The notes below the pieces were generated by a model. It did no database searches and was not told the origin of the DNA. It saw only the letters and a list, made by a program, of their open reading frames with translations. A DNA stretch of 64,000 nucleotides. Origin: Flagellimonas abyssi. GTDB lineage: Bacteria; Bacteroidota; Bacteroidia; Flavobacteriales; Flavobacteriaceae. Location: positions 248,001-312,000 of the forward strand of contig NZ_JAHZSV010000003.1 of assembly GCF_019457905.1 (NCBI RefSeq). The letters are read 5' to 3'. Positions 19,752 through 29,218 of the stretch are shown in pieces; within the stretch, counting starts at the first letter, position 1; the number at the start of each line of letters is the position of its first letter. A program made the position numbers and the translations under genes.

Positions 19752-21443
19752 ATGGGTATGTCAGAAGAAGCTAGATCGCTCAATTTTATAGAACATATTG
19801 TTGAGGACGACTTAAAAAATGATTACAAAAAAGAGGAGTTGAGATTCCGTTTTCCTCCAGAACCGAATGGTTATTTACACATTGGGCACGCAAGCTCCAT
19901 CTGTTTGAATTTTGGCTTGGGCTTGCGGTACAATGCCCCTGTAAACCTTCGGTTTGATGATACAAATCCTGCCAAAGAGGAGAAGGAGTATGTGGAGGCT
20001 ATCAAGAAGGATGTCAGTTGGTTGGGGTTTGAATGGGACACAGAATGCTATGCATCCGATTACTTTCAACAGCTCTACGATTGGGCCGTTATTTTGATAA
20101 AGAACGGCAAGGCGTATGTAGATAGTCAATCTTCCGAAGATATAGCCAATCAAAAGGGAACTCCAACAGAACCAGGCAAAGAAAGTCCGTATAGAAATCG
20201 TTCCGTTGAGGAGAATTTAGAACTTTTTGAAGGGATGAAGAACGGTGAATTCAAAGATGGCGCGCATGTACTTCGGGCCAAAATAAACATGGCATCTTCC
20301 AATATGTTGATGCGTGATCCAGTGATGTACAGGATTCTTCATAAACCGCACCACCGAACAAATACCGATTGGTGTATTTATCCTATGTACGATTGGACAC
20401 ATGGCGAAAGCGATTATATAGAACAAGTCTCGCATTCCTTGTGTACACTGGAATTTTTACCACACAGAGAACTTTATGACTGGTTTTTGGACCAAGTGGT
20501 ATCTTCTGATAAATTACGTCCTAAACAGCGTGAATTTGCCAGAAGAAACTTGAGCCACACTGTGGTGAGCAAGCGTAAATTGCTTCAATTGGTGGAGAAA
20601 GGTGTTGTTGAGGGTTGGGACGATCCTCGGATGCCCACAATTTCTGGACTTAGACGAAGAGGATTTACCCCGGAATCCATCAGGAATTTTGCCGATACCA
20701 TTGGAATTGCCAAGCGTGATAATGTTGTTGATGTTTCCCTGTTGGATTTTTATGTCAGGGAGCACTTGAATAAGATAGCGCCCCGGGTTATGGCTGTTTT
20801 AAACCCTTTAAAGGTTGTCATCACCAATTACGAGGAGGGCAAGGAAGAATGGTTGGATGCCGAGAACAATCCGGAGGACGAATCAGCTGGAAGTAGGAAA
20901 GTCCCTTTTTCCCGAGAAATTTATATTGAACAAGAAGATTTTAGGGAAGAGGCCAACCGAAAATTCTTCAGGCTAAAACTTGGAGGGGAAGTCCGTTTAA
21001 AAAATGGATACATCATTAAAGCGGAAAGTTGTAGCAAGGATGATAACGGGCACATTGTGGAAGTACAATGTACTTATGACCCCAAAAGTAAGAGTGGTTC
21101 CGGTACAGAGGAGAGTCTGCGAAAGGTAAAAGGAACCCTTCATTGGGTTTCCATACCACATGCCATAACGGCTGAAGTAAGATTGTACGACCGTTTGTTC
21201 ACAGATGCGACACCGGATAGCCATAAGGAAAAGGATTTTATGGATTTTGTTAACCCTGATTCATTGGAAAAAGTAACAGGTTATTTGGAACCAAGTTTGC
21301 GGGATGCCAAAATCGGGGAGCAGGTCCAATTTCAGCGCATGGGTTATTTTAATGTTGACAAAGATTCAACACCGGAACATTTGGTGTTCAACCGAACAGT
21401 TACCTTAAGGGATACCTGGGCCAAATTGGAGCAAAAGGAGTAG
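19752..21443 (+). CDS. glnS: Glutaminyl-tRNA synthetase (563 aa)
   Basis: Charges tRNA-Gln with glutamine in the cytoplasm. The class I signature is plain: FRFPPEPNGYLHIGHASS carries the HIGH motif near residue 42, and VVSKRKL near residue 277 is the KMSKS-type loop in the form typical of GlnRS. The acidic DDTNP segment and the C-terminal beta-barrel anticodon-binding region (VPFSREIYIEQEDF, GTLHWVS) match the family. Length is close to the usual 550-560 residues. Two ATGs lie in frame at 19,752 and 19,758; either is plausible. The gene is monocistronic, with its own promoter box and a terminator hairpin downstream. The presence of GlnRS implies direct charging, in contrast to the amidotransferase route. 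Confidence 0.97.
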   Translation: MGMSEEARSLNFIEHIVEDDLKNDYKKEELRFRFPPEPNGYLHIGHASSICLNFGLGLRYNAPVNLRFDDTNPAKEEKEYVEAIKKDVSWLGFEWDTECYASDYFQQLYDWAVILIKNGKAYVDSQSSEDIANQKGTPTEPGKESPYRNRSVEENLELFEGMKNGEFKDGAHVLRAKINMASSNMLMRDPVMYRILHKPHHRTNTDWCIYPMYDWTHGESDYIEQVSHSLCTLEFLPHRELYDWFLDQVVSSDKLRPKQREFARRNLSHTVVSKRKLLQLVEKGVVEGWDDPRMPTISGLRRRGFTPESIRNFADTIGIAKRDNVVDVSLLDFYVREHLNKIAPRVMAVLNPLKVVITNYEEGKEEWLDAENNPEDESAGSRKVPFSREIYIEQEDFREEANRKFFRLKLGGEVRLKNGYIIKAESCSKDDNGHIVEVQCTYDPKSKSGSGTEESLRKVKGTLHWVSIPHAITAEVRLYDRLFTDATPDSHKEKDFMDFVNPDSLEKVTGYLEPSLRDAKIGEQVQFQRMGYFNVDKDSTPEHLVFNRTVTLRDTWAKLEQKE

Positions 21444-21466
21444 CATAATATTTTCTTATGGAACCT

Positions 21467-21517
21467 AAACCCGCCATTGAAGTTTGTTATGGAAAATGAC
21501 TTCGTTGGGCGGGTTTT
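21467..21517 (+). terminator. Probable terminator after glnS
   Basis: A perfect 9-bp stem, AAACCCGCC with GGCGGGTTT, encloses a loop containing a second GAAGT/ACTTC stem. The 3' arm ends in TTTT. It starts about 24 bp after the glnS stop. The T tract is short, so efficiency is uncertain. Confidence 0.6.
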
Positions 21518-21739
21518 ATCTGCAGATATTTTAAGTCCTTACATTTCTCTTTTGGAAGCCGAAAAAGCAGCTTAGAGGTCTTTATTTGCCCTATTTCATC
21601 AAAAAATAGCTAAAGCGTCAATCATTCGTTCGATTGAATCGATCGTTGTGTGTATTGTGATATAATTTTGAGTAAATTGATTCGGGCATCATACTGGCCC
21701 CCGATTTAAAAATCAAGTTTAATTTAAAGAATCAATATT

Positions 21740-22069
21740 ATGTCAAATAACACAGGAAATATTTTAACCGCACTATTAACAGGAGCACTTGTTGGAGCAG
21801 GCGTCGGAATCCTTTACGCACCAGATAAGGGAAAAAGAACCAGAAAGAAAATCAAGAAAAGCGCTGTAAAGGCAAAGGACGATATCTCGCAAAGCCTTAC
21901 CCACGCCAAGCAAGAGTTTAGCAAAACCGCTGATGCAAAAAAAGTAGAGTTTGAAGAAAAGTTGGAGGACACTCTTTCCAGCATGAGCTATAAAGCAGAT
22001 GACATTTTGGTGGCCCTTGAGAAAAAATTGGAAGATCTAAGAAAGAAGAACGCCCAACTACAGAAGTAA
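21740..22069 (+). CDS. YtxH-like small membrane-anchored protein (109 aa)
   Basis: An N-terminal hydrophobic, glycine-rich helix (ILTALLTGALVGAGVGILYAP) is followed by DKGKRTRKKIKK and a long charged helical tail. This is the YtxH-domain pattern (GxxxGxxxGxLxAPxxGxxTRxxI). YtxH proteins are small stress-associated membrane proteins of unclear mechanism. The gene leads a three-gene unit with a 3-bp gap to the holin-like gene. That set (YtxH, holin-like, short coiled protein) often travels together in flavobacteria, suggesting a joint envelope role, which is inference. A possible -7 box (TAATTTTG at 21,663-21,670) lies 69 bp upstream. Confidence 0.85.
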   Translation: MSNNTGNILTALLTGALVGAGVGILYAPDKGKRTRKKIKKSAVKAKDDISQSLTHAKQEFSKTADAKKVEFEEKLEDTLSSMSYKADDILVALEKKLEDLRKKNAQLQK

Positions 22070-22072
22070 TAT

Positions 22073-22423
22073 ATGGCCTTCGAAGAAATTAAAGAACAGA
22101 TAGACAATGTAGAAGAAGGAGTGAGGTCCTATGTAAAAAATAGTTTGGATTTTTACAGGCTTCAAAGCTTTAAGTCCATGATGAGAGGAGTTACCATGGC
22201 GACCAAAGTGCTTATAATTGGTTGTGTGGGCTCTTTGGCCCTACTGTTTCTTTCATTGAGTGCTGCATTTTGGCTGGGAACACTGCTGGAAAGCACTTCG
22301 CAAGGTTTCTTAATGGTTGGAGGTTTTTATGTACTGATCGGTTTGCTTCTGTTCTTGTTAAGGAAGAAGTTTGAAAGCCCACTGCTAAAAAAGTTTTCTA
22401 AATTTTATTTTGAAGAATTATGA
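22073..22423 (+). CDS. Phage-holin-like (holin-X/YqjE type) two-TM membrane protein (116 aa)
   Basis: A soluble amphipathic N-terminus (residues 1-45, [20 protein letters not shown]) precedes two strong transmembrane segments at about 45-70 ([20 protein letters not shown]) and 80-97 ([19 protein letters not shown]), then a basic [14 protein letters not shown] tail. The layout matches the holin-X/YqjE family, which despite the name is usually not phage-derived. Its stop overlaps the next start by four bases (ATGA), indicating translational coupling. No phage genes are nearby, so lysis is not the likely role. Confidence 0.75.
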   Translation: MAFEEIKEQIDNVEEGVRSYVKNSLDFYRLQSFKSMMRGVTMATKVLIIGCVGSLALLFLSLSAAFWLGTLLESTSQGFLMVGGFYVLIGLLLFLLRKKFESPLLKKFSKFYFEEL

Positions 22424-22635
22424 TCAAGGCACAATACACATCGTTCGAAGACATTGATAGGGACCTTAAAATCTTAAAATTACAAAGACAGATAGATGAG
22501 GAACAGGTGAAGTTGGCCGTACAAAAAACCAAAGAGGAATTGTATCCGACCAATATACTGACCGGCATGGCGCCATTACTGCAAAAATTGGCACTTACCA
22601 TTGTAGCAAAAAAACTGATGAACAAATTCAGTTGA
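22420..22635 (+). CDS. Small helical protein, DUF6327-like (71 aa)
   Basis: A short protein with a charged helix ([20 protein letters not shown]) and a C-terminal amphipathic segment ([18 protein letters not shown]). It overlaps the holin-like gene by 4 bp and is the last gene of the unit, ending just before a strong terminator. It resembles small DUF6327-type proteins found after YtxH and holin-like genes in flavobacteria; that naming is from memory and is moderate. No catalytic motif is visible. A role as a cytoplasmic partner of the two membrane proteins is inference. Confidence 0.6.
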   Translation: MIKAQYTSFEDIDRDLKILKLQRQIDEEQVKLAVQKTKEELYPTNILTGMAPLLQKLALTIVAKKLMNKFS

Positions 22636-22658
22636 TTATAAATCTATCATAAAAACAG

Positions 22659-22687
22659 AAAGGCCGCTTAGTAGAGCGGCCTTTTTT
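22659..22687. terminator. Bidirectional terminator between the YtxH unit and the SPFH gene
   Basis: A perfect 10-bp stem, AAAGGCCGCT with AGCGGCCTTT, encloses a short TAGTAG-like loop. It is followed by a T run on the plus strand and preceded by an A-rich run. It lies between convergent genes and can serve both. Confidence 0.9.
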
Positions 22688-22703
22688 ATGATTTTAGAGC
22701 TTT

Positions 22704-23639
22704 CTATGCATCTCCAGCATCTTTTTGGCTCTGTTTACGTTTCATGGCCTCACCAATTTGATTGCTTGCCGTAAAGGAAGCTACCATATTGTTCAGCATA
22801 TCGCTGCCCGCCTGTGGTGAGTTGGGCAATAGAATCAGGTTGGTGTCGGTTTCCTCACCGATTGCTTGTAAGGTATCATAATGTTGGGTTACCACTATCA
22901 GCGCTGATGCTTCCTGTGAATTGATCCCCACCTTGTTAAGCACTTCTACGGATTCTTCCAGACCCCTGGCAATTTCCCTACGTTGGTCAGCGATACCTTG
23001 TCCCTGAAGTCTTTTGCTTTCCGCTTCGGCCTTCGCTTTTTCTACAATTAAAATGCGCTGTGCATCACCTTCAAATTGGGCGGCTATTTTTTCACGTTCC
23101 GAAGCATTGATCCGGTTCATTGCAGATTTTACCTGTGCATCCGGGTCGATATCCGTCACCAAGGTTTTTATGATATCAAAACCATAGTCCAACATGGCAT
23201 CTTGCAATTCTGATTTTACCGCAATGGCGATATCATCCTTTTTCACGAAAACATCATCCAATTTCATTTTAGGGACCTCGGCACGCACTACATCAAACAC
23301 GTAGGATGTAATCTGATCGTGTGGATATTCCAATTGGTAAAAAGCTTCGTATACTTTATCTCGAATCACTACATATTGAACGGAAACTTTTAGTTTCACA
23401 AATACGTCGTCCAAGGTTTTAGTTTCAACGATAACGTCCAATTGTTGGATTTTAAGGCTCAATCGGCCCGCGATACGGTCTACGATGGGAATTTTCATCT
23501 GGAGCCCTGAGCTGCGGATACTGTGGAACTTACCGAAGCGTTCCACGGCAACGGCCGTTTGTTGTTTTACAATAAAGAAAAATTTGAACAGGATGATAAG
23601 CGCAACAAACGCAATAGGTATTATTAAATAGTTGCCCAT
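22704..23639 (-). CDS. SPFH/Band 7 (stomatin/paraslipin-type) membrane protein (311 aa)
   Basis: An N-terminal membrane anchor (LIIPIAFVALIILFKFFFIV, residues 4-23) is followed by the SPFH core: VERFGKFHSIRSSGLQMKIP, the LKIQQLDV segment and the DDVFVKLKVSVQYVV strand pair. A long heptad-like helix (AKAEAESKRLQGQG) and a VVTQHYDTLQ C-terminal stretch follow. This is the stomatin/paraslipin (QmcA-like) arrangement. Such proteins form membrane-associated oligomeric cages that often modulate FtsH or other proteases. No NfeD-type protease partner gene sits next to it; the neighbours are gltX and the convergent YtxH unit. Confidence 0.92.
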   Translation of the reverse strand: MGNYLIIPIAFVALIILFKFFFIVKQQTAVAVERFGKFHSIRSSGLQMKIPIVDRIAGRLSLKIQQLDVIVETKTLDDVFVKLKVSVQYVVIRDKVYEAFYQLEYPHDQITSYVFDVVRAEVPKMKLDDVFVKKDDIAIAVKSELQDAMLDYGFDIIKTLVTDIDPDAQVKSAMNRINASEREKIAAQFEGDAQRILIVEKAKAEAESKRLQGQGIADQRREIARGLEESVEVLNKVGINSQEASALIVVTQHYDTLQAIGEETDTNLILLPNSPQAGSDMLNNMVASFTASNQIGEAMKRKQSQKDAGDA

Positions 23640-23732
23640 AGTGTTTAGAATTTATGTTAGAAATGGAAATTACAAAACTTGACTAAAGTATTAGTAGCCA
23701 ATTGTTAAATAATGTTACATTTCTTTTGAATT

Positions 23733-25229
23733 CTAAAGTCGGTCTATGGCAGCTTTTATACGGCCAATACTTTCTGTTTTACCGATCAAGGCCATTATGT
23801 CGAAAAGATGTGGACCTTTCATATCACCAACAATGACCAAACGGAGAGGGGCCATCACTTTTCCGAAGGAAAGTTCTTTTTCTGTAATCCAGGCCTTAAC
23901 GGTTTCTTCAATTTTGGATGATTCAAACTCTTCGATGTCTTCCAAAACCTCCGCAACTTGCTGCATGATTTCTGGAGTATCTTCTTTCCACTGTTTTTTT
24001 ACAGCTTTTTCGTTATAGGAGGTAGGGGACTGGAAGAAATAATCGGAAAGCTCCCAAAAGTCCTTTACAAAATTGGCGCGCTCTTTAATGGAGGAAACTA
24101 CTTGCACTATATAACCTGACTCAGCGGAAACCCCTTTTTTCTGTAGTTCTACAGCATATATTTCGGCAAGTTGCTCGTTTGATTTTAATTGTAACCATTG
24201 CTGATTGTACCAATTGTTTTTTTCTGGATCGAAACGTGCACCTGATTTGTTTACCCGTTCCAAAGTAAAGGAGCCTATCAATTCTTTTAGAGTGAATAGC
24301 TCTTGCTCTGTTCCAGGATTCCATCCCAACAAAGCCAAAAAGTTGACCACGGCTTCGGGGAAGAAACCGGCTTCACGATATCCTTCGGATTGGTTCCACG
24401 TGAGCGGAAAAACGGGAAATCCCCCTTTTTCACCATCACGCTTGCTCAATTTTCCTTTGCCCACAGGTTTCATGATCAAGGGCAGATGGGCAAATTCCGG
24501 AGCATCCCAACCAAAAGCATCATACAATAGGGTGTGCAACGCTAAGGACGGTAACCATTCTTCTCCCCGGATAACATGGGTAATTTGCATTAAGTGGTCA
24601 TCAACAATGTTTGCCAAATGATAGGTGGGCATGCCATCACTTTTGAAGAGCACCTTGTCATCAAGTATGTTTGAATCTATTTTTATTTCTCCGCGGACAA
24701 TATCTTTAAGAAGTAATTCTTCATTCTCAGGAGACTTAAACCTGATTACGTAATCCTCACCTGCAGCAATCTTGGCCTTGACCTCTTCATTGGTCAGTGA
24801 AAGAGAGTTGGTCAGTTTTAAACGATTATGCCAATTATAGATAAATGTTTTCCCTTTGGCCTCATGGTCTTTCCTATGTTGGTCCAAAACTTCAGCTGTG
24901 TCAAAAGCATAATATGCCTTACCCTTTTGCACAAGCTCCAAGGCGTATGACTTGTACAATTGTTTGCGCTCGCTCTGTCTATACGGCCCAAAGTCCCCTT
25001 CTTTTCCAGGTCCTTCATCAAAAGGAATACCGCACCAGTTCAATGCCTCTATGATATAATCTTCCGCCCCTTCAACAAATCGGTTTTGGTCGGTATCCTC
25101 AATACGGAGTACAAAGTCACCACCATTTTTTTTAGCGAACAAATAATTGAACAAAGCGGTGCGAAGACCACCGATATGTAGGGGACCTGTTGGGCTTGGC
25201 GCAAATCGAACTCGTACTTTTTGACTCAT
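23733..25229 (-). CDS. gltX: Glutamyl-tRNA synthetase (498 aa)
   Basis: Charges tRNA-Glu with glutamate. The N-terminus VRFAPSPTGPLHIGGLRTAL carries the HIGH-type motif, and GKGKLSKRDG near residue 250 is the KMSKS loop. RIEDTD at about 43-48 is the conserved substrate segment. The C-terminal helical anticodon-binding domain ends LIGKTESIGRIKAAI. Length is typical. It is transcribed away from the DUF4175 gene; a TATCTTTG box lies 20 bp upstream of the ATG. Because glnS is also present in this window, this GluRS is expected to be discriminating, which is inference. Confidence 0.97.
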   Translation of the reverse strand: MSQKVRVRFAPSPTGPLHIGGLRTALFNYLFAKKNGGDFVLRIEDTDQNRFVEGAEDYIIEALNWCGIPFDEGPGKEGDFGPYRQSERKQLYKSYALELVQKGKAYYAFDTAEVLDQHRKDHEAKGKTFIYNWHNRLKLTNSLSLTNEEVKAKIAAGEDYVIRFKSPENEELLLKDIVRGEIKIDSNILDDKVLFKSDGMPTYHLANIVDDHLMQITHVIRGEEWLPSLALHTLLYDAFGWDAPEFAHLPLIMKPVGKGKLSKRDGEKGGFPVFPLTWNQSEGYREAGFFPEAVVNFLALLGWNPGTEQELFTLKELIGSFTLERVNKSGARFDPEKNNWYNQQWLQLKSNEQLAEIYAVELQKKGVSAESGYIVQVVSSIKERANFVKDFWELSDYFFQSPTSYNEKAVKKQWKEDTPEIMQQVAEVLEDIEEFESSKIEETVKAWITEKELSFGKVMAPLRLVIVGDMKGPHLFDIMALIGKTESIGRIKAAIDRL

Positions 25230-25249
25230 AATAGGGCTGTATTAGGGTG

Positions 25250-25257
25250 CAAAGATA
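25250..25257 (-). promoter_or_regulatory. -7 box (TATCTTTG) upstream of gltX
   Basis: On the minus strand this is an exact TAnnTTTG match, 20 bp before the gltX ATG. No convincing TTG partner was identified. Confidence 0.45.
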
Positions 25258-25393
25258 CATTGATGCCGATGAATTGAAAAGGGTTGTAGCATTGTGTTTC
25301 AATATTTCCAAAGGTTTGGTAAATGGAGGTTTAACAAATTTTTTCTGCTCTTTTCCAACGGATCGGGTAATTTGGTAATACAAATACATCATT

Positions 25394-28300
25394 TTGGGTG
25401 CATATCAGAACATATTGGCCAAGCTGGAGAGCTTTATCAAAAGGTTTTATACCAAGCAATTGATAAAGGGAATTTTCTTGTTTTTGACTTTGGGCACGAT
25501 GTTTTGGATTGCCATAACTTTTTTTGAATACCTCTTGTGGCTGGGTAATTCTTGGAGATTGACGTTGTTCGTTCTTTTTATAATCGTTGAAGCCTATCTG
25601 TTATTTCGATATGTAGTTGTACCATTGATGTACCTGTTCAGAATGAGAAAGGGGATGGACAATAAAACTGCGTCCAAATTGATAGGAAAGCACTTTCCGG
25701 ATGTGGATGACAAACTATTGAATTTATTAGAGTTGTCCGAAAACCCCCAAAAGTCGGATTTGCTATTGGCCAGTATCGAACAGCGAGCATCCAGTTTGGG
25801 GCCGGTGCCATTTGCAGAGGCCGTTAATTTTAAGGAAAGTTATTCCTATGCCAAATACATCGTATTTCCCGTACTTATTTTTGCTTTTATCTGGATAGCT
25901 GGTGACATCGTTTCTTTTTTTAATTCCCATCAAAGGGTTATGCACTACGATATGGCCTATGAAAGACCAGCGCCATTTACTTTTCAGGTTATGAACTCCA
26001 CATTGGAAGTAATGGACAACGAGGCGTTGACGATACAAGTGAAGACAGTTGGGGATTTGCGTCCGGACAATGTGGAAATTGTCGTGAACGGAGAAGCACT
26101 TTTAATGCAGAATAGCGGGGCGTATTATGAATATACTTTTCAACCACCTGTTCCTGAAGCGAGTTTTTATTTGTCGGCCAACGGTTGGAATTCCAGAAGC
26201 TATAATGTAAGCAGTTTTAGGACGCCCACTTTAATGGACTTTACACTGGAATTGGAGTACCCGAAGTATCTTAACCTTATGTCCGAAACAATTACCGGAA
26301 CGGGTAATGCTGAAGTTCCTGAAGGGACCAAAGTTACTTGGAAGATTCAAGGAGACTATGTTGACGACATTAAAATGATTTCGGCGGATACTATACTTTC
26401 TTTCACAAGGGAGGATAATTTTTTTTCCAACACAAAACGATTGTATTATGATTTGGAGTATGAGTTGACGACCTCCAACAAAAGGGTTCAGGATTTTGAA
26501 AAGTTGGCTTATCGATTGAATGTGGTCAAGGATGCCAAGGCGAATGTCCAGGTAGATCAAGTTCTTGATTCTTTGAACCCGAACGAATCATACTATACGG
26601 GTCAAGCTGCTGATGACCACGGCTTAAGTGAGATTCGATTGGTTTGTTATCCTTCGGATGATGCCAACAAGATTCAACGGTTATCTCTGGCACGCCCAAA
26701 TACCAATGTGTATCAATTCTACTATACATTTCCATCTGGTTTATCCCTTGAGCCCGGTAAACGGTACAAATTGTTCTTTGAAATCGTTGATAATGATGGG
26801 ATTAGAGGAGGAAAAGTGACTAAAAGCGCTGTCTTTGATGCTACCCTTTATAACGATAACGAATTGAATAACAAAGAATTAGAGTTTCAGAACACCACTT
26901 TGAACAAAATGGGCGAGTCTTTGAAATCTTTTAAAGAGCAAGAGGAAAAATTATCGGAGCTGAACAATCTTCAGAAAGAAGAAAAGTCTTTGAGTTTTGA
27001 GGATAAAAGCCAGATTAAAAATTTCTTGCAACAACAGAAAAGACAAGAAGAATTGATGCAGAAGTTCAGTCAAGATTTGAACAAAAGTATTGATAAGAAT
27101 GCTGAGGACACTGAAATGAAGAAGATGCTTCAAGAACGTTTGGAACGTCAGGAGGCCGAAGCAAAGAAGAATGCCGCCCTACTCGAAGAGCTTGAAAAAA
27201 TTGCTGAGAAAATCGATAAGGATGATCTGCAAAGACGTTTGGAAGAGTTGGGTAAGAACCAAGGAAAGAATACCCGTAACCTAGAGCAGATCTTAGAGTT
27301 GACAAAACGCTATTATGTCACGGAGAAAGCTTCCCAAATTTCCAAAGAACTGGATGAGTTGGCCAAGAAACAGGAAACACTTTCAGCGTTAAAACTAGGT
27401 CAAGATTTTAGTGATAAAGAGCAGCAAAAACTTAATGAGGATTTCAATGATCTGGAAAAGCAAATACGTGAATTGGAGAAGGACAACGAACAACTTCACA
27501 AACCTTTGGAATTAGATACGGATAAGAACAAGACCGATGCAGTAAAAGAGGACCAAAAGGATGCCCTGGAAGAAATCAATAAGCACCAAGGAATGGAACA
27601 ATCCTCCCAGTCCGACGATAAGAGAAAAGCGGAGAACAATGCAGCCAAAAAGCAGAAATCTGCTGCCCAGAAAATGCGTGAGATGAGTCAGTCCATGAAA
27701 TCTGGTTCCATGGGAGGGGGAGAAAGTGATGCGGAGGATGCTGAAATGCTCCGACAAATTTTGGATAATTTGGTCACATTTTCTTTTAAACAAGAGAATC
27801 TTTTTGATAATATTCAAAGTGCGGATGTTGATATCTCACAGTTTTCTAGAACAGTAAAGGACCAACAAAACTTAAGGAGATTATTTGAACATGTTGATGA
27901 TAGTCTTTTCTCACTTTCTTTGCGCAGGGCCGAGTTGTCCGAATTCGTAAACGAGCAGATTACAGAAGTCTATTACAACATTGATAAATCACTGGAAAGT
28001 ATTGCCGAGAATCAAATTTACCAGGGGGCTTCATATCAGCAGTATGTAATCAATGCCACCAATGCACTTGCTGATTTTCTGGCGAATATTTTGGATAATA
28101 TGCAACAGAATATGAGCCCTGGTCAAGGAAGTGGGGGAGAGGGTCAAGACTTTCAGTTGCCAGACATTATAAAAGGCCAGCAAGAAATTCAGGAAAAAAT
28201 GAATGGCTCAGGTCAGCAAGGTAAACCGTCCGAGGGTCAAGGCCAACAAAGCGGAGAAAATGAAGGCGGTCAACAAGAAGGGCAACAGGGCAATGGCAAG

Positions 28301-28804
28301 AACGGACAGGAAGGTGACAAAGGCGAAAGTGGGCAAGGTTCCGGTCAAGGAAAGGAAGGCCAATCAACGGGAAATGGACTTGAAGAAATGAATCTCAATG
28401 AGGTGTATGAGATCTATAAGGAACAACAGTTCCTAAGGGAAAATTTGGAAAAGCAGTTGGAGGATATCATGCAACAGTCCGACAAGAACCTTGCTAAAAA
28501 GTTGATTCAGCAAATGGAGGATTTCGAAAACGATTTGTTGGAAAATGGCATCACAGACCGAACCCGCAGCAAGGCAAACAATATTCAACATCAATTGATG
28601 AAACTGGAGAACGCTTCCATGGAGCAAGGCGAAAAGAAAGAGCGTGAAAGCGATACCAACGTAAAACAATATGTAAATCCGGTTACTACCAAGCCAGACC
28701 TACTTCAAGATTACAGGAATAGCATTGAAATATTAAATAGACAAGCCTTACCTTTGCGGCAAAATTTTGAAAAAAAGGTAAAGGGTTACTTCAATAATGA
28801 TTGA
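25394..28804 (+). CDS. Large DUF4175-family membrane protein (1,136 aa)
   Basis: Transmembrane segments lie at about 25-48, 53-80 and 153-178 (GIFLFLTLGTMFWIAITFF; LFVLFIIVEAYLLF; YIVFPVLIFAFIWIAGDI). A beta-rich extracytoplasmic region (about 185-510) follows, then a very long charged coiled-coil region (about 515-830). A Gln/Gly-rich low-complexity linker occupies about 915-1,000 (GEGQDFQLPD, QEGQQGNGKNGQ). This matches DUF4175-type proteins of Bacteroidota, whose function is not established. The start is TTG at 25,394: an in-frame stop lies 18 bp upstream and no ATG gives the full N-terminal helix. It overlaps ybeY by 8 bp, so ybeY and mnmG are probably read from the same transcript. Confidence 0.83.
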   Translation: MGAYQNILAKLESFIKRFYTKQLIKGIFLFLTLGTMFWIAITFFEYLLWLGNSWRLTLFVLFIIVEAYLLFRYVVVPLMYLFRMRKGMDNKTASKLIGKHFPDVDDKLLNLLELSENPQKSDLLLASIEQRASSLGPVPFAEAVNFKESYSYAKYIVFPVLIFAFIWIAGDIVSFFNSHQRVMHYDMAYERPAPFTFQVMNSTLEVMDNEALTIQVKTVGDLRPDNVEIVVNGEALLMQNSGAYYEYTFQPPVPEASFYLSANGWNSRSYNVSSFRTPTLMDFTLELEYPKYLNLMSETITGTGNAEVPEGTKVTWKIQGDYVDDIKMISADTILSFTREDNFFSNTKRLYYDLEYELTTSNKRVQDFEKLAYRLNVVKDAKANVQVDQVLDSLNPNESYYTGQAADDHGLSEIRLVCYPSDDANKIQRLSLARPNTNVYQFYYTFPSGLSLEPGKRYKLFFEIVDNDGIRGGKVTKSAVFDATLYNDNELNNKELEFQNTTLNKMGESLKSFKEQEEKLSELNNLQKEEKSLSFEDKSQIKNFLQQQKRQEELMQKFSQDLNKSIDKNAEDTEMKKMLQERLERQEAEAKKNAALLEELEKIAEKIDKDDLQRRLEELGKNQGKNTRNLEQILELTKRYYVTEKASQISKELDELAKKQETLSALKLGQDFSDKEQQKLNEDFNDLEKQIRELEKDNEQLHKPLELDTDKNKTDAVKEDQKDALEEINKHQGMEQSSQSDDKRKAENNAAKKQKSAAQKMREMSQSMKSGSMGGGESDAEDAEMLRQILDNLVTFSFKQENLFDNIQSADVDISQFSRTVKDQQNLRRLFEHVDDSLFSLSLRRAELSEFVNEQITEVYYNIDKSLESIAENQIYQGASYQQYVINATNALADFLANILDNMQQNMSPGQGSGGEGQDFQLPDIIKGQQEIQEKMNGSGQQGKPSEGQGQQSGENEGGQQEGQQGNGKNGQEGDKGESGQGSGQGKEGQSTGNGLEEMNLNEVYEIYKEQQFLRENLEKQLEDIMQQSDKNLAKKLIQQMEDFENDLLENGITDRTRSKANNIQHQLMKLENASMEQGEKKERESDTNVKQYVNPVTTKPDLLQDYRNSIEILNRQALPLRQNFEKKVKGYFNND

Positions 28805-29216
28805 GTTTCATTTTAAAAGTGATTTAATAATTGACGACATATCCGAGTATGCCGATTGGATAAATAGGGTTATACAGTCGGAAGGATTTTCTGTCGGTCA
28901 AGTGGATTATATTTTTTGCACGGATGAATACTTGTTGGAGCTGAATCAGGAGTATTTAAAGCACGACACCTTCACGGACATTATTACTTTTGACTATACA
29001 GATGGGAGCGCCATTTCGGGTGATATTTTTATTTCAACCGATCGAGTCAAAGAGAATGCCAAGGAGTTTGAAGAAGATGTGTTAAACGAACTTCGCCGGG
29101 TGATGAGCCATGGTGTTTTGCACCTAGCAGGATATGGAGACAAGAGAAAAGAGGAGTCCAAGTTGATGCGCGAAAAAGAAGACGAAAAGATTAAAATGTT
29201 CCACGTGGAACCATAG
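28797..29216 (+). CDS. ybeY: Endoribonuclease YbeY, rRNA maturation factor (139 aa)
   Basis: Needed for 16S rRNA 3'-end maturation and ribosome quality control. The family signature is visible: FTDIITFDY and SGDIFISTDRVKENAKEF, then the metal-site segment RRVMSHGVLHLAGYGDKRKEE. The usual metal-binding triad is H-x3-H-x5-H. Here the first two histidines are present, but the third position is Asp (HGVLHLAGYGD). I believe this variant is common in Bacteroidota. It overlaps the DUF4175 gene by 8 bp and precedes mnmG by 2 bp. Its last codons overlap a parS-like palindrome. Confidence 0.92.
   Translation: MIEFHFKSDLIIDDISEYADWINRVIQSEGFSVGQVDYIFCTDEYLLELNQEYLKHDTFTDIITFDYTDGSAISGDIFISTDRVKENAKEFEEDVLNELRRVMSHGVLHLAGYGDKRKEESKLMREKEDEKIKMFHVEP
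29197..29212. other. parS-like ParB-binding site 1 (TGTTCCACGTGGAACC)
   Basis: Matches the bacterial parS consensus TGTTnCACGTGnAACA at every defined position except the last base. It lies in the final codons of ybeY, 6 bp before the mnmG start. ParB/Spo0J-type proteins bind such sites in chromosome segregation. Confidence 0.7.
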
Positions 29217-29218
29217 AT

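Noticed and set aside
22073-22423. Holin-like gene as evidence for a prophage
   Set aside because: No other phage gene is present and the YtxH/holin-X pair is a usual chromosomal set.
24393-24408. CACGTG core in gltX as a fifth parS site
   Set aside because: Only 11 of 16 positions match; the outer arm is GAGCGG instead of GAAACA.
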